A stretch of 64,000 nt of DNA from Lepturacanthus savala (GCA_030544235.1 CM060481.1:19503892-19567891), one strand, 5' to 3'; positions 53,740 through 64,000 are shown, numbered from the stretch's first letter. A program made the numbers and translations. Notes: generated by a model not told the origin, from the letters alone.

Positions 53740-54900
53740 TTCTGCAGTTTCTATGGGCGATGAGCTGCATCTCGAAGAGCTTTCATTCTGTTTGAATGAA
53801 ATGATGAGGGATACTAGGACAGATTATTTGTCCAACCTCATTTCACCTGACAAAAGAATTTCAATGGTTCTCTTTGAAACCATTAACACCCTTGGCTCTT
53901 CTGCTGCTCCACAAGTGCCTGTCTCTTCAATGGCTGATGATAATAACCTGCCTAAATATTTTGTGGACAAAGTCAGAGACATCAGAACAAGTATTCCCCA
54001 CATCATCCAAACATTATTTCGCTGGTGTCTTCTTGCTTTACTGTTTCCTAAGAGGACATCACAAAAACACTGCACCAAACTAAGCCGTCATCTGGCCCCA
54101 TTGACATCCTTCCCTCATCCTTGTTTTGTAATGTTTTAATTCAATTGGCCCCACTGTTTTAACCACGATCAATCTCTCGCTTTCAACTGGTTCTGTCTCC
54201 GGCCATTTTAAACATTCATCTCTCCTGATGAATTTTCCAAGTAAAGTAGTAGCCAAGCAGTTTATTGATGTTTTGGAGACACATGACCTAAATGTCCCTC
54301 TTCAATCAAGTTTTCGTAGGCTGCATTCAACAGGAATGGCCCTACTTAAAGACTAGTCCTACTTAAAATATTCATCGCTGCTGTCGCTTTACCTCAGCCC
54401 TGTTTTTGACAATGTTGACCATGGTGTTCTATTAGATAGACTTAACCAGCTGGTGGGTATAGAGTTTCTCATTGCATCCCACCGACAGGACTTTTTCGCT
54501 CTTTGTGGGTCAGTTCATGGCACAGCTTCTCTGTTGTGGTGTCCCGCAGGGTTCTGTCCTGGGTCCTATGTTGTTTCTTCATTATGCCGCCTCTCGGTCT
54601 GATCCTTTGTTATTTTAGTGGCAACTTTTATCATTTTTTTTGCTGATGATACACAGTATCAGTATCATACACAGTATTGTATTGCTCTTTTAAACCCAAT
54701 GATTCTATCCAGTTGTCCATTTAAATAAATAAAGACTTGGATGGCTGACAGCTGCCTACAGGTAAGTGCTAATGAGATAGAAACTCTTGTTATTGCTCCT
54801 GAAAATGTCACTCCAAATACCAGCAAAACCTCTGTAATATAGGTGTCATCTTCCATCATTCCTTGTTCCTTGACAACCCTAGCTAGATTAGGCAGTTGAG
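53740..54900 (+). mobile_element. Decayed L2/Rex-like non-LTR retrotransposon (reverse transcriptase remnant)
   Basis: In shifting frames, hallmarks of a LINE reverse transcriptase appear in the right order: FDNVDHGVLLDRL (from 54404), VPQGSVLGP (from about 54541), FFADDTQY (from about 54635), then WMADSCLQ and TLVIAPE (54737-54805). Frame changes and internal stops show it is dead. The catalytic FADD core is readable. The 3' part after 54900 is not recognisable. Confidence 0.8.
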
Positions 54901-55234
54901 TTTTGTACGTCTTTTCATTTATATTATTGCAATGATTTTTATCTGCTTAAACCTTTGAACTGTGTCCACACTATCCAAAATGCAGAAGCTATTATAGATG
55001 ATAAACATCAGGAAGAAAAAAATTAAATAATCTTAATTATCGGGCAGTGAAATAAGACAATTCCACTCATTATTGGACCAAAAAACAATATATTTTCACC
55101 TGATAATATTTCAGTTTTTTGCAGTGAAGGAGACTAGAAGAATGCTGAATACATCACAGGATCAGGGAAAAAGGCTGTGAGAGGCCTTGACCTGCCTGGT
55201 AATAAGCTTAGCATTAGCTTTTTTTTTGTTTTTA

Positions 55235-55305
55235 TTTAGTTAGATTAGATTAAATATGACTTTATTGATCCCTTTGGGAGGTTCCCTCAGGAAAATTGAA
55301 ACACA
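55235..55305 (+). repeat. LINE/SINE 3'-tail-like fragment
   Basis: ATGACTTTATTGATCCCTTT followed by GGGAGGTTCCCTCAGGAAA resembles the 3' tail shared by several fish LINEs and their SINEs. It may belong to the element upstream, but 330 bases of unrelated sequence lie between. Confidence 0.4.
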
Positions 55306-55309
55306 TCAC

Positions 55310-56730
55310 ATCCAGCACTGTTATAAACTTAAAGCACACAGGAGCTCTTCTGAACTCTAAAAGCGGCTAAACCATGTCAATGCCTACTGCAAGTCAGTGT
55401 GATGTTGAATATTTTAGGGAATGACATCTAGCTGAGCTGTTGCTAAATTTTTTATTATTACTATTATTGATTGATTTCTCAGGGTGCTCTAGCTTCTAGA
55501 ACATTCAGCGCGTACATGAGTTGTCGCCTCGTGTTCCCAATTGTCACCTGTCTAATCCTGGCCTGTGTTCCTGATGGGACTGGTTCTTCACAGTCTGAAT
55601 ATTTATGTCCTAATTTGGGCTATTTTTCTGTCATGTTTTCAAACAGGGGTTATTTATAGTGACTAGACACACTGTACTCTCACACAGCTGGCCTCTTTTA
55701 GGCATGCGACCATCACACACACACACACACACACACATACACACACACGGACTCTGTCAAGTAAATAACATTACAATAATTCCGGCTTGCGTAAGTGAGA
55801 GACACAGCTTGTTTGTTGACTCCCAGAACCCTCGCTGAACTTTTACACTCATCCTACTTCATCAATCGCTGACTTCCTCATCCCTTCTCCTTGTGAGAAC
55901 ATAAACAAACACTGTTTTTATTATTATCCTTCTGGTAAGTTTCAAGACACAATATGTCACCCCCACCCACCCAGTTCCTCACATTCCCGTTGTGCGGAGC
56001 CCCGGGCCCCCGGAGTCACAGAGCAGCGCTGTGATCAGTCAGGCCTGAGTCGCAGGATGTTGAAGTAGCGTGCCCCAGGGCTGTGGCTGGAAATAGGACT
56101 TGGGAAGAGCGAATAGTTAAGGGCTGGATGCCTGGCTTCCCCACTCCTGCTCCTCCGGGACGGAAAAGAACAGGCCACACACACACACACACATTCGAAC
56201 CTCTCTGTCAAACAACTGACAAGGGCTCGGGGGCCAGCACTTAGGCTTCATTCCACTGGGTCAATAACAATGTAAAAAGGCCGAACGGAAGAGGAAACTA
56301 ATCAAGAAGTTTGTTTGGCGACCATGTTTGCTACTAATTTCGTTTGAGGAAGAGACAGTTGACAGGGGGGAAGTGGCTCTGCAGACATCGGGCCAGGTTA
56401 CTGTCAAGAGTAGCAGTTAAGTCTCTCGCTCCCCTGTAATTGATGGCGTCACGAACGGCGGATTCCGTCTTTGATCCCCCCCCCCAGAAGAAGTAGTTCT
56501 CACCTTGGATGTGGTGTTTGCAGCGTCCAGGATGGGTGGTGTGCGGCCACGTCTATTTCCTCTGTAAACATTAATACAATGCCGCTGCATTTATCCCACA
56601 ACCGTGCCTCGCTCTCAGGAAGTAATTAAGTGTTTCCCCTTTCTCTTGTTGGGTCTCGGTCGAAAATACGGTTTGCACTCTGACCTGCATTAGTGACAGG
56701 TTTATTTTTGTCAATACGTTTTGAGGGAAA
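55310..56730. other. Gene-free intergenic sequence
   Basis: No coding signal. Contains CA microsatellites at 55713-55748 and 56177-56193. The stretch 55980-56460 is GC-richer and looks single-copy; nothing identifies it. Confidence 0.55.
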
Positions 56731-56777
56731 ACGTCTTAGTTATTTACTTCTCTTTTTTTTGCCCTTTTCAACACATA

Positions 56778-57044
56778 CAGCTCTGGAAAAAAATAATAGA
56801 CCACTGCATTTTTTTTTCTGAAATCAGCATCTCTACATATATTACAGGCAATAAGGGTTATTGCACCAAATATTGATTTATATTGAACATGAGTATTATG
56901 TTGTTTTAAAATGAATTTGATTTTGTTTCTTTGCATTGTTTGAGGTCTGAAGTCATTCTATCTTTTTTGTTATTTTGACCATTTGTCATTTTCTGCAAAA
57001 AAATGCTCTAAACACTAATATTTTATATGGAATTTCCAGAGCTG
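56778..57044. mobile_element. Tc1-like deletion derivative (MITE), 267 bases
   Basis: Starts CAGCTCTGGAAAA and ends TTCCAGAGCTG, exact inverted ends, between TA dinucleotides (56776-56777 and 57045-57046). Interior blocks (TTGACCATTTGTCATTTTCT, GAAATCAGCATCTCTACAT) match those of the element at 60660, so both derive from one family. No transposase remains. Confidence 0.85.
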
Positions 57045-57650
57045 TATTTACATCAAATATGTACATTTGTATTTATATTTTATATATTTGTAATATGTAC
57101 AGAAGATGATATAATCAGACTTAAATGCACTGGCTGTTTTGAAGCAAAGCAGTTACAGCAAACGTGACAAAAGCAACCTGTTTGAATACACAACCGCTCT
57201 GATGACTTCTAACTTCCTTTTGAAAAACTGTTTGCAGTGTTTTTTTCCCAGAGCTGTATTACATGACATGACATACACATATAGTCCCTCTGTATTCTTT
57301 AATTTCATAAGAAAAAAAGTTTAATCTTCCTTTTTTTAAGCAATTTATTGCTTAGATCAGAAAAAACACTTGTATTTGTTAAATTTCTAGTGCATGGTCA
57401 ATGCACGATATGTGTCCAATAAACATTTTCGGCCGTGTCAATGCTGATGCTGCAAATTTGTAATTCAAACGTTCAAACCGGGCCTCTTTCATGAGAAATG
57501 TTCTCCTCTTTGGGAAGTTTCTTGCACACAGAGGCCAATGTTTCAGAAAGATTTCACACACAAAGTTCACGGCAAATAAAAAGTCATTTTGTAAAGAAGC
57601 GATACTCTCGGATACTTCGGATATTGTGCGCTTCGGCTGATATTTAAATC
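57045..57650 (+). repeat. Local duplication unit A, copy 1
   Basis: Matches 61760-62445 in direct orientation over several blocks: TGATGACTTCTAACTTCCTT, TGCATGGTCAATGCAC, GATATGTGTCCAATAAA (ACAATATG... in the other), GCCTCTTTCATGAG, ATTTTGTAAAGAA. It contains a further Tc1-like right end at about 57224-57258. Confidence 0.8.
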
Positions 57651-58339
57651 CTCGGAGCGCGCATCCATTCAGGGGAGGACACAGAGGGTCATTGTCAGGT
57701 CCCCGTGTCACTGGAATCCTGGGAATTTTCATCCTTGCTCTGATCTGCGCTCACAAGTCGCCCTTTTGATGATTTCACATGCAGTTAAGAAGAGAGGCAA
57801 ACAGCCTGGAACCATGAATGACACATTTTTCTGAATCGCATAAATGCATTAACTGCAAGTGACATCAATCCATTGGATCATTAACCTACTTCTTAAAATA
57901 AGGTCATATGCACAGATGGATAAATTATAATATAATGGAAAGTATTGTAGAAAAAACAAAAAAACACAGCTAATTAATAATTTGAGTCTCTCGCTTGACT
58001 GATCTGCTGGAATTTGTCTTCAGTCATTATATAGATGTCCATGTCTAAAACAAGGAAGGAGGAATTCCTAAAAGTTGAATTTTAGTGACAGTAAAATGTT
58101 ATTTTTGCAATACACTGAAAATTAACTGTCATAGTTTGACTCTAGACCCGATAATAACACAATTCTACTGTAATTATTAAAAATACAGTTTACAACAATA
58201 TTTACAAGTATAATTGATGTTATTTCTTTTCATTGTTGAATGTCAGTTATTGGCGTGGCCATGCTAACCGTCTTGCTGCTGCAATTACATGCCCAGTCAG
58301 CTAGCAGCTAGCTAACGTGGAAGAAACTATACAAACTAT

Positions 58340-58990
58340 TAGTAGAAGCCAGTAAGTCATATATCACAGCACTTGTTCAAAATTTGTCCAGTCTGCCAGT
58401 CTGCTGGTTAGGATCAGGGGTGACACGGTGGTGCAGGGGTTAGCGCTGTTGTCTCACAGCAAGAAGGTCACAGGTTCAAGACCTCCTTGGTCCTGGGTCT
58501 GGGACCTTTCTGTGTGGAGTTTGCATGTTCTCCCCATGTCTGCGTGGGTTTTCACCGGGTACTCCGGCTTCCTCCCACAGTCCAAAAACATGCTGAGGTT
58601 AATTGGCAACTCTAAATTGCCTGTAGGTGTGAGTGAATGGTGCGCGTGCCCCACGATTGGCTGGCGACCATCTGGGGTGTATCGCCGTAACGTGCTGGGA
58701 TAGGCTCCAGCAGACCCCTGCGACTCTAATGAGGAATAAGCAGGTATAGAAAATGACTGACTGACTGGTTAGGATCAGACCTAATGATCATTAACGATGT
58801 AAGTTATTTAACTAAGAGGAGGGAGGATGGACGTGGGGTGTCTTCCACCAAATATTTTCATAGTTTTCACCTCATCGGTTCATTATGCTTGTAAAGTATT
58901 GTTTTTATGTCGCCTCCAGAATTGACTGTTTATTGTTAAAGAGACGGGATTTTTCGCCCCAGAACATTACCATCGCTAGACTTAAGCCAC
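58340..58990 (+). repeat. Repeat B, copy 1, split by a SINE-like insertion
   Basis: 58343-58417 and 58779-58925 match 59718-59985 in direct orientation: GTAGAAGCCAGTAAGTCAT, ACTTGTTCAAAATTTGTCCA, ATCATTAACGA, CACCAAATATTTTCATAGTT. The interruption is the element at 58418-58764. Confidence 0.8.
58418..58764 (+). mobile_element. SINE-like retroposon with tRNA-type promoter boxes and 14-base target duplication
   Basis: 347 bases. A-box-like TGGTGCAGGGGTTAGC and B-box-like AGGTTCAAGACC lie near the 5' end, and a GACT simple repeat is at the 3' end. It is flanked by exact copies of CTGGTTAGGATCAG (58404-58417 and 58765-58778). It encodes nothing. A diverged relative lies at 50880. Confidence 0.85.
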
Positions 58991-59602
58991 TATTCTGGCT
59001 AACAACTGTGTTCCATTTGCCGTCTCACCTCTCTTCAACGGAAGTGTTTCTAAGAACTGAGCTGTTTGCACCCTCGCTGTCCTCCCTGTGTGCACGTGTA
59101 CCCATTTATGTGTGAAACGGGGCAACAAAACAACCTCATATCCCCCAGTGAGAGAGGAAGTGTGAGAGTCATACATTCTTCCTGCGATAGACACCGCCTT
59201 CCCCCCCCCCCAAGCCCTCGCTGCTCTGGGACCCGTGACACCAGCCTGACCTTGACTGTCCTATGTACTCTCTCTGCACCGCCCTCCCCGGACGTGTGGC
59301 TCCCGCTGCCGCTCTGACAATATGTGGATGGAGCTGTCACTGACACATCCGCTCAGGAAGCGCATTCAGGTTCACGTGCGAATCCGCACCGCGCTCCTCC
59401 GAAAACCGCCCATCGCTGTGAGAAAAAGAACATGCAGGTGAGAGGGCAGGAGTAAAGGAAGGTTACAAGAACAGAAAAGATTGGAGGATAGATGAGATAA
59501 ACCAGATGAAACCAGAAAAAAAAAAGATCAAATTGTGAAAGTGGAATTAGCCTTTGAAGTGTGAATGAAAAGAACAGATGAGGATAAATGCCATTTTGCC
59601 TT

Positions 59603-60108
59603 TTTAGTCTTTTCGACCACTCAAAGCGCTTCACGCCTTCATTCACTCATTCACCCACTGATGGCGGTGACTATACAAGGTATAGTAATCTAACCAGAGG
59701 CTACAATCCAACTATCCTGTAGAAGCCAGTAAGTCATTTACCACGCCACTTGTTCAAAATTTGTCCAAAATCGACCTCTTATTTTATCAGTCCGCCGGCT
59801 AGTATCAGACTTAACGATCATTAACGAGCTCTAACGATGTAAGTTACCATAGCGACGACTAGCAAGAGGGAGGAGGCACTTGGGGCGTCCTCCACCAAAT
59901 ATTTTCATAGTTTTTACCAAATTGATTCATTATCGCATATGCTAGTAGAATAGTGTTTTCATGTCCCCTTCCAGAAATTATTCTCTGAAAATTTAGAATA
60001 CAGTAATCTAACCGGAGGGAAAATCAGGGTTAAGTACTTTGCCCAAGGACACGGGAATCAAACCCTCTGATTAGCGGGCGTCTGCTCTACCTCTGGGCCG
60101 CAGTCGCG
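59603..60108 (-). mobile_element. tRNA-headed SINE, minus orientation, interrupted
   Basis: Read on the minus strand, 60108-60020 begins like a tRNA (GGTAGAGCAGACGCCC as A box, GGTTTGATTCCC as B box), then TCCTTGGGCAAAGTACTTAA, a widespread fish SINE body. The other part is 59603-59700 (CATTCACCCACTGATGGCGG on the plus strand; here TCATTCACCCACTGATGGCG). The two halves are separated by an insertion at 59701-60001. Confidence 0.7.
59701..60001 (+). mobile_element. Repeat B, copy 2: 301-base insertion within a SINE
   Basis: Flanked by AGTAATCTAACCAGAGG (59684-59700) and AGTAATCTAACCGGAGG (60002-60018), 16 of 17 identical, as expected of a target-site duplication. The inserted sequence matches repeat B copy 1 at 58340. 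It has no open frame. Family unknown to me. Confidence 0.65.
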
Positions 60109-60309
60109 GATTTGCACGTGGACAGAGAGGAGTGGGCAGCGGAGGTGACCTTGGCATTCTAATCTGCTCCTAGATAAGTGTGTTGTGGTCCGTGCGTGGG
60201 AAACCAGAGCTCTCAGGGATGGGTGTGTGACCCGCGGGGGTTTAAGGTGTAAACAGACAGAGGGCCAACACGCGGAGCATGCATCACGCAAGACGGAGCT
60301 GGGCGGAAT

Positions 60310-60323
60310 GGGGGGGGGGGGGG
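60310..60323 (+). repeat. G-run of 14
   Basis: Uninterrupted run of 14 G, which could form G-quadruplex structures. The region around it (60058-60470) is GC-rich but has no recognisable gene. Confidence 0.9.
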
Positions 60324-60529
60324 CGGAGGCCGGGTTTACTGAAGGGTCCCGCGGTTGACAACGGCGCAAATGAGATAAAGCTGTCTCAAAGAGGAAGTCA
60401 GACCTTTCCTTTAGAAAATAAACTGCCATAGGGTCTTGTGTTATCTTCCGAGCGGCCGGAGAATTCACCTGGTCAGCGTGACATATAGAACAAAAGGAAG
60501 TGAGAAGTCACGAGAGGGGTTATGTGTGC

Positions 60530-60659
60530 AGACATGTGGCTTTTGTCACGTTTGCTGTAACTGACTCGCTTCAAAACAGCCAGTCTGATATATTATCTTC
60601 TTTTTCAAGATAATCAGTTGTTTGTTTTTTTTTAAATAAAGAGATATTTGATGTAAATA
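60530..60659 (-). repeat. Inverted fragment of unit A
   Basis: Reverse complement matches 57045-57178: TGGCTGTTTTGAAGC, CAGTTACAGCAAACGTGAC and TATTTACATCAAATAT. It abuts the left end of the Tc1-like element at 60660, just as copy 1 abuts the right end at 57044. Confidence 0.75.
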
Positions 60660-61166
60660 CAGCTCTGGAAAAATAGAGATTACTGCAAAACTATCAGTTT
60701 TTCAGAATTTACTACTTATAGGTATGCATTTGGGTAAAATGAACATTTTTGGTTAGATTTTTTCCCCCAAATCCCAAATAAAAATATTATCATTTAGAGC
60801 GTTTATTTGCAGAAAATGACAAATGGTCGTAATAACAAAAAAGATACAATGTTTTCAGACCATAAACAATGCAAAGAAACAACCAAATTAATTTTAAAAC
60901 AACATAATACTAATGTTTACACTTAAGAAGAGTTCAGAAATCAATATTTGTTGTAATAACCCTTACTTTTAATTACAGCTTTCATGCTCTCCACAACTCT
61001 TTACCATTGTTCTTGGTGACTTTATTCCACTCCTGGTTCCTCTTTAAGCAGAATGAGGTGTGCATGTGTTGGAATTCAACAGACGCTGGAATGGAATGGC
61101 TGGAATACATGTGGAGATGCTGATTTCAGAAACAAATGCAGCGGTCTGTTATTTTTTCCAGAGGTG
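60660..61166. mobile_element. Tc1-like deletion derivative (MITE), 507 bases
   Basis: Starts CAGCTCTGGAAAAA, ends TTTTTTCCAGAGGTG, between TA (60658-60659) and TA (61167-61168). It keeps most of a long left arm and the edge of the transposase-gene flank (ATTACAGCTTTCATGCTCTC) but no usable transposase. Confidence 0.85.
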
Positions 61167-61202
61167 TAATTGCCTTTCAAAATCATTTTATTGCAATTTT
61201 AA

Positions 61203-61617
61203 AGGACCTGCATTGTATAAATTGATCATATAATTGATTTTGTGATTATAATACGATCTATGTGTTTCATGACAACATGTAAGCAGGGGTTACAACTAAA
61301 ATACGTGTAGCAGCCTATAATAATGGGCGATAACGTAATAAATTTCCCCTCTTTAAAATGTAATAGGCCAATAACGTCATAAAAGTGTTGAAATGATAAC
61401 CTAATAACTTTACGTTATTGGCAAATGTTTTTAGCATATCAGCTCAGGACTTTTATTACATTATTGGCCTATTAAATTTGAAAGAGGGAAAATTTATGAC
61501 GTTATCAGCTGCTCCACACATTTTAGTTGTAACCCTGCTTACATGTTGCCATGAGACACCTAGATCTTCTTATAATCAAAAATCAATTCAAATCTCACTT
61601 TCTACAAGACGGGACCT
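61203..61617. mobile_element. piggyBac-like palindromic MITE
   Basis: 415 bases between TTAA (61199-61202) and TTAA (61618-61621). The ends AGGACC and, reversed, AGGTCCC pair. The arms share GATTATAA, CATGTAAGCAGG, GTTACAACTAAAAT, AATAGGCCAATAA. TTAA target sites fit piggyBac. No coding capacity. Confidence 0.75.
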
Positions 61618-61666
61618 TTAAAACTGTCATCTGTAATTTTAACATTGAGTAACATTGGAACTCAGA

Positions 61667-61759
61667 CAAAATGTTCCTTTTGCCAAAACACATACCTAAA
61701 ATTAGTCAAATAAAAAAAAAAATGATCATTTTGATTTTTTTTTTTCCCAGAGCTGTATT
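61667..61759 (+). mobile_element. Tc1-like right-end fragment
   Basis: AAAACACATACCTAAAATTA followed by TTTCCCAGAGCTG and TA matches the right arm of the Tc1-like family at 60660. No left end accompanies it. Confidence 0.65.
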
Positions 61760-62445
61760 TACATCAAAAATGTATTTTTTCCCCAAACGTGGCAAAAGCC
61801 ACGTATTGAATACATAATCCCGCTGATGACTTCTAACTTCCTTTTAAAAAACTGATAATTTGCAGTGGTCTTTTTTTTCCAGAGCTGACATGACATGACA
61901 TATATATATATAGTCCCTCTGTGTTTGTTTTCTTTAATTTCATAAGACGTTTAATCTTCCTTTTTTTAAACAATTTACTGCTTAGGTCAGAAAAAAAACA
62001 CTTGTATTTCTTGAAAAAGGTCTTTGTTATTTACTTGATTTTTTGCCCTTTTTTACCACATATATTACATATAAATATAGTCCTTCTGTGTTTGTTTTTC
62101 TTCAATTTCACAAGAAAAAATATTTAATCTTCCTCTTTATAAACAATTTATTGCTTAGGTCAGAAAAAAGGTACTTATTGAATTGCTGGTGCATGGTCAA
62201 TGCACAATATGTGTCCAATAAATGTTTTCAGCCATCAGCCAGTCAGTGTGGTGCGTGCTATTGATGCTGTAAATGTGTGATTCAAACCAGGCCTCTTTCA
62301 TGAGGAATGTGTCCTCTTTGGGAAGACAAAGACATTGGCCAATGTTTCATGAAAAACTTCACTGCAAATAAAACCTTATTTTGTAAAGAAACGATACTCT
62401 TTGATACTTGGATATTATGCCTATATGTTTATATTTAAGCTGTTT
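61760..62445 (+). repeat. Local duplication unit A, copy 2, with internal tandem duplication
   Basis: Direct copy of 57045-57650 about 4.7 kb away. It has a second Tc1-like right end at about 61845-61885 (AACTGATAATTTGCAGTGGT). The block 61895-62010 (TATAGTCCCTCTGTGTTTGT, CTTAGGTCAGAAAAAA) is repeated at about 62060-62175. Confidence 0.8.
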
Positions 62446-64000
62446 ATATGTTGACTGGTGTCGATGTAAAAAAAATACAAAAGAGCGAACGTCTAATGCT
62501 TGCCAAGCAGATTTTCAGCTGATCGGGTGACAAGCTTTAGAGAAGTTTTTTCTTTCTTCTCTTTATGCATAACATGACTCCAGACTTACACGTTTTCATC
62601 AGCTCACCCTGATGTGCTGATGAATCACTGAATCATCAGCCTCCGGGGGATGAGTTTGGCCGTAGACGGGAAAAGCACAATTCGTTTAGCTTTAAATATC
62701 TGCAAACATGTGCTTGCACGACTTGTGTCTGAATGTGAGACTCAGGGAGCAGCGAGCTGTGTACGGTGAGGGACCCGTCGACGAAAAGGCTGATTGACAT
62801 CCAGTATGTACTCTGTGATTCATTAATCCCCAGTAATGCATATAGTATCAAGCCGCTTCGTGGATGACGCTGCGTCGCCTTGGTTACGGTTACAATACAA
62901 CAGAGACAGACAGATATAGAGGTTGCAGACAAAGTGATGCCCGCCAGACCAATCCCACGACCTGAGAGGCAGCTGTTATCAACGTGGATTATCAACATGG
63001 GTTGTGTGAGATTTATCGGATCACTGTACGCATCATAGGGCACATAACCACAATGTTGAGCCGGGCCTGCTGTACTTTACAAAAGCTTAGCCTTCGTCAT
63101 CAATGGCTTAGTCTGACATCTACCGTCATAGACGGCCAGCTCTCACCGTCATCTCCCTGTCTGACACTCTTTCAGATCAACTGTTTCACTCCTGGACAGG
63201 TGAGGAACCTGGAAGGAGGAACCGAAAGGATGAATCATCACAAATAGTCATCAGTCATGAATAAAATAAGGAGGCAAGAACAAAAACATTCGATATAGAA
63301 TGGTGCCTAAAGAAAGATCTTTTAGGTGGTGCGTGGATCGATCGCTGAAAGAAATGCAGCTATCATGCAGCTATAATACAGCAGTAAAAGCAAAGTGTGT
63401 AAAGTGCGTATCTTCAAATGCAAAGACAGCGGATCAGAAGGTGACACGGATAGTCAAATAAAATATACATGCAAATTAGAACAGAAACTAAAATGACAGT
63501 AGAGAGATTTTTTTTCTTTTTAAAATTGAGGGTCGGAAATCAAGTGTGCAGCAGTTACAGTTATCATCCAACACACACACACATGCACACACACGCACTG
63601 CACCTGTACAGGAAGAAGATCTGATCATGTTCCACATCACAGGCCTGCTACATACAGCATGAGTGTAATAATACATCCCCGCGCTTTGCATGAAGGATAC
63701 GTCTGAACCTCATTTGCTTATGAAAGATACAGAGGGAATTAATTGATTTCATGCGTATATATTTTCTGCAGAGGAACTAAAACGCACAACTCACTTTTGT
63801 CACGCACAGTACACGTGTGAGCAGTTTAACGGCCGTGTATCCTGTTGCATATTTCACTCCGTACATTCCTTTTTTTTCCCTGCGTCACACGTGTGTGCAG
63901 AAGCTTTGCCATTTAAAACGATTGAGTGGACTAGGTGTGGTAATCTCTCGCTTACGTACATGATGATATATGTTACTGCATTGCGTAATTGAGAGACAAC
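62446..64000. other. Gene-free intergenic sequence at the right edge
   Basis: Mostly single-copy-looking. A CA microsatellite lies at 63572-63598. The open frame on the minus strand at 62636-63043 has no domain or splice support. The block 62640-63100 is GC-balanced and holds homeobox-like AT motifs (see findings). Confidence 0.55.

Noticed and set aside
53753..54139. 128-codon plus-strand frame as a separate gene
   Set aside because: It is the 5' remnant of the decayed LINE, since reverse-transcriptase motifs follow in other frames.
59900..60110. Genuine tRNA gene on the minus strand near 60108
   Set aside because: The A and B boxes are there, but the sequence runs on into a SINE body and the cloverleaf arms do not pair well.
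60058..60468. 136-codon minus-strand frame
   Set aside because: Begins inside a SINE head and runs through a G-run; Pro-rich low-complexity product.
62636..63043. 135-codon minus-strand frame
   Set aside because: No domain or family resemblance and no neighbouring exons.
1..64000. CRISPR arrays, bacterial operons or integrated viral genes
   Set aside because: Nothing of the kind was seen; direct repeats here are microsatellites, target-site duplications or local duplications in a vertebrate genome.

Overview
The window comes from a ray-finned (teleost-type) fish genome. It holds two multi-exon, intron-rich protein genes on the + strand, plus a long gene-poor flank. Evidence for a fish is threefold: the coding sequences are vertebrate orthologues, the introns are mostly short with GT/AG junctions, and the repeat families (Tc1/mariner, hAT, PIF/Harbinger and piggyBac-like miniature elements, tRNA-headed SINEs, an L2/Rex-like LINE) are typical of teleosts. 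Species cannot be told from sequence alone.

Region 1 (1-38,640) is MYO9B, unconventional myosin IXb. I could place 41 coding exons (605-37,365) that join into one uninterrupted frame of 2,193 codons ending in TGA. Only the 5' end is missing: the Ras-association domain and start codon must lie upstream. The protein has a myosin motor with the class IX loop-2 insertion, four IQ motifs, a charged ER/K stretch, a long low-complexity tail, a C1 zinc domain and a RhoGAP domain with its arginine finger. It is thus an actin motor that carries a Rho inactivator. Intron 1 is 10.2 kb and most others are under 1 kb; several contain miniature transposons with readable ends.

Region 2 (38,640-41,037) is the intergenic gap. 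It contains repeat-derived AT-rich DNA with two palindromes that carry CTCF-like motifs, then a CpG-rich promoter. Region 3 (41,038-45,226) is USE1, an ER/Golgi Qc-type SNARE of 257 residues in 8 exons, two of them microexons of 16 and 28 bases. MYO9B followed by USE1 on the same strand is also the human 19p13.11 order, which supports both names.

Region 4 (45,227-64,000) holds the USE1 3' flank and then about 17.5 kb in which I find no intact gene. It contains a decayed L2-like LINE, several foldback elements, and at 56.7-62.4 kb a mosaic of nested Tc1-like ends, local duplications and SINE insertions whose order can be partly reconstructed. I see no CRISPR, operon, rRNA or tRNA gene. I found no clear new multi-gene system. 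The most interesting signals are the ER/K helix in the myosin, a TG-repeat splice acceptor on an in-frame loop-2 exon, the back-to-back CTCF-like palindromes, and the nested repeat mosaic.
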